Positions 61,365-64,000 of a stretch of DNA of 64,000 nucleotides are shown here, one piece after another. The position numbers and the translations under genes are program-made. Origin of the DNA: Plumapathes pennacea (lineage: Eukaryota; Cnidaria; Anthozoa; Antipatharia; Myriopathidae); the NCBI GenBank assembly GCA_964036295.1, contig OZ038464.1:363501-427500 (forward strand), given 5' to 3'. The stretch's first letter is position 1; each line of letters begins with the position of its first letter. Under the pieces are notes generated by a model, which was given only the letters and a program-made list of their open reading frames with translations, ran no database searches and was not told the DNA's origin.

Positions 61365-63671
61365 ATGATGGCGCTACATTTTCACTGCTGGTCAATCTTC
61401 GCTGGTCTTGGGTTTCTAGTACTTGGTTTGTTCGCCGAGCCTTTCTCGCCAGGGCAAGTTTGCTGCTCCAGAAAAATAAACTCGAGCTTTCTTCAATGTC
61501 AGAATTTCAGCCGAAACAGTGAACGCAACTCAAGTTTTGAAGAATGTGGGCAGCACTTCAATAATTACACCTGCTACACTTTAACAAGGATAAATCCGTG
61601 TACATGGAATGAATCAAGCTCGAAGAACAGCGTTAAAAAGAAACTTCACATCGGCGCGTTTGTACCGCTACTGTCTCATGACAATCGAGGTTTCTTCGCT
61701 GGTATGCGCTTAGCAGTTGCCCTCATCAACAACAGAAGCGACATCCTAAAAAACTACGAACTCATACTTCACGCCGAAGACACTCATTGGGTAAGATAAA
61801 TCGCTCGCTCGCTAGAACTTTAAGCGACTCTTCTCTTTTAAAAAGCTATGCACCTTTGGAGAATCGTTATTGCCGAAACAGCCGCCGCTTTTCAATCTAA
61901 CTTCTCGGTTTGTAAGTGGATTACACTAAGAGGAACTCAAAACTCCAGTGTTATAATCGTTTTTTGCGTTCTTGGTTTGCCGGTAAAAATGTATCCTCGC
62001 GCAGGTGCCACTGTTGAACCCAGAAAGACATTTCTTCACTCCATTTTCTTTCTGTGTTTTTGTGCATCGCTTTTATATAAACAAAATCCCATTTAGAATT
62101 TGCCATGTCAGTTAGTAAGGTCTACATCTGATATTTGATATCCATACCTAAGTCGCCGCAGAACTGTGGTTTCGAGAATTTCAATTCACCTGTTTCATCA
62201 CGAAAGCGAGCGGATTATGCTAACTAGCAATATTATTTGGTCTTTTTATTTTTGCTGTCTTTTTGGAATATTCACGATAACACACTTCAGTTCGTACTGT
62301 AATGGTCTTCTTTATTTGTTCTTTTTCAAATTGATATTATTCACAAAATACATCTACCCAGAGCCAAAATTCAAATTTCGCATTCGACTTTGGCTGGCAT
62401 ATTAGCGTTTTTCGCCATTTTCGCAGTGAAAAAAAGAAAAGCTATTACTTAATCGTTATCTCCTTTTTCCTGGTACAGGTAATTCACGGTTTTACTCGAA
62501 CCTAATATATAAGTTATGATATTCTAATTGTCGAACCTTGATAACAAAAGATTGGCCGCGTTTCGTGCGATATTAACACTGGAAATTAAATTCGCAGATC
62601 GAATTGAAAAATTCTTAACTTGCCGCTAAGTAGGTATTCTATTTTTTTTCTTAACGAGGCTGCTACTTTAGAAATTAATGCCGAAAAATAAGGATGTTAA
62701 AATGAATTTGCTTTTCTGCTAATTAATGCGAGGAGCCGAAAGAATTCCTCATATCCTAATTAGCTGAAAACATCGTAATCACATGATTGATCCTTTCTTG
62801 CCGATGACAATTTCGACAGATTTAGGACAGCACTTTTGCTGGGGAATTTACATAACACAAAGCAACAAACATCTTTTCTCAAGCTGAATGTCTCACAAGA
62901 TACACAAAACCGACAAGTTGGCAGTCTTCACCGTGGAATAAATATTTCACGCGCTCACTTCTGTTTGATTAGCGTGGACAGCTACACTCTCATTTAAACA
63001 GAATTTCCATTCTTCAATTAACACTCATTAAATTATTCAATCATTTAGGTTCTCTGCCGTGTTCCCACTAAGTGAGTGCTGCACGCGAGGCTACGCGTCT
63101 TTGCTTAGTGGCTGAGCTATAGCGCAGTCACAAAGCAGTCCTTCAGTCTTGGTCAATTTTCAAATTTTCAAATTTTCAATTTGGTAGTTCGCTGCCATTT
63201 TTCATTTTATTTTATTTTTGCTGTTTTGTTTCTCAACTCTTTTTCGGTGCGCTTTCGACACTTGTTCTAAAACAATGAAAATGTGTTGTCATTTTAACCG
63301 AAACAGAAGTTTTCAAAAATACTTCAAGTGCTCGATCAGCTTTAGTCCTCTCAGCCAATCCGACGTTTTAAAAGGTTTTCCACTAGAAATGTGCAAAGCA
63401 TCTACAGCTGAGTTTGGTTCTCAACACGAAAAAAAAAACTTCTTTTCATCTCTGCTAATTCAGTTTAATTTTGGCGCGCATAGGACTCAAAGCAAAAGTG
63501 TCTTTAAATGCATTTTGTGAATTAATTCTCCAGGGAGGAGGTGGATATGCTGTGAAGGCATTTTTCAATCTCCTGATGACGGAACCAAAGAAGCTGATGC
63601 TGATTGGTCCAGCGTCTTCCTCATCTCTAGAACCAATAGCAGAAGCAGCGCCACGGTGGAACTTGCTGCAG
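61365..63671 (+). CDS. GABA-B-like class C receptor, first exons (partial)
   Basis: Exons 61365-61790 and 63534-63671, both phase 0, giving the first 188 residues; the gene continues past the window. The ATG at 61365 starts a hydrophobic signal segment (FHCWSIFAGLGFLVLGLF), followed by a cysteine- and N-glycosylation-rich region of about 75 residues. The ligand-binding lobe starts at LHIGAFVPLL, with GFFAGMRLAVALINNRSDIL and NYELIL. The second exon gives YAVKAFFNLLMTEPKKLMLI, followed by EPIAEAAPRWNLLQ. These match the order and spacing in GABA-B subunits. The two cysteines that flank this helix in vertebrate GABA-B (KCDPG and PGCSS) are absent: Trp and Ala/Ser occupy the sites. Ligand is therefore uncertain. 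Confidence 0.82.
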
Positions 63672-64000
63672 GTATGACGTCACTCCCGCTTATGGTGACG
63701 TGTTGAAATTAGTTTGATGTAATTACTATTGCTTGGAAACCATTCCTTACTCACGTCAGATTCTCGTAAATTAATGCCCCTCACGTTCTGGGTACAAGAC
63801 CATACGGTCACCATCGGGACATAAAAATCTGGCCGTATTAACGAGGTGGCTGTATGAACGGGGTTTTAGATAAAAAAAGGACTGGACGTTTGTTCCGCGG
63901 GACAAAAAAGTGGCCGTAATAATGAGGTAGCCGTAAGGTGGGGTTCCACTGTACTAGTATTTTAATTTCCATCAAGTCCTGTTGTTGTTGTAGAGTCAAC
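63672..64000. other. Intron of the GABA-B-like gene
   Basis: Follows the donor GTATGA; no exon was recognised before the window end. Confidence 0.6.

Overview
The window is eukaryotic nuclear DNA, most likely from an anthozoan cnidarian (coral or sea anemone). Supporting signs are an AT-rich base composition, many short phase-conserving introns with GT-AG borders, single-exon class A GPCRs, GABA-B-like receptor exons, Nodal/BMP-type ligands beside conserved spliceosome genes, and a dense background of MITEs, SINEs and minisatellites. The species call is inference. No CRISPR array, operon or prokaryotic signal was seen.

Layout from left to right: 3' end of an UNC5-type UPA/death-domain receptor (+, 400-2301); a seven-exon secreted-kelch plus cytochrome b561 membrane protein (-, 8166-3249); two intronless, related class A GPCRs facing each other (+ 10774-11799; - 15335-14214); a 21-kb cluster of four TGF-beta superfamily ligand genes (- 20884-19604; - 27557-25940; + 36381-37312; - 40920-38572) that encloses splicing factor SF3A2 (- 35595-32782); a 5-kb transposon-rich stretch; the splicing factor MFAP1 in 18 exons (+ 46069-53118); one orphan first exon (53645-53739); 7 kb of repeats; and the first exons of a GABA-B-like receptor (+, from 61365) that runs off the right edge.

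The most interesting content is the ligand cluster. One gene (38572-40920) is a full-length Nodal/BMP-like precursor of 324 residues in three exons; its middle exon carries the prodomain body and is bounded by two phase-1 introns. The other three ligands (212, 187 and 190 residues) have only two exons joined by a phase-1 intron: signal peptide plus a short leader, then the cystine knot. They look like the full-length gene minus its symmetric middle exon, giving ligands almost without a prodomain. One of them has also replaced the interchain-disulfide cysteine by serine, and one has no visible furin site. Exon joins were worked out by hand from splice signals and reading phase; no transcript data were available.

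The noncoding part is dominated by an 89-bp minisatellite family at nine sites in both orientations, a hairpin family rich in CAAGCGCAAGC-type words, two tRNA-derived SINE families, and several DNA-transposon derivatives with recognisable terminal inverted repeats, including a 1,170-bp element with a perfect 9-bp target duplication.
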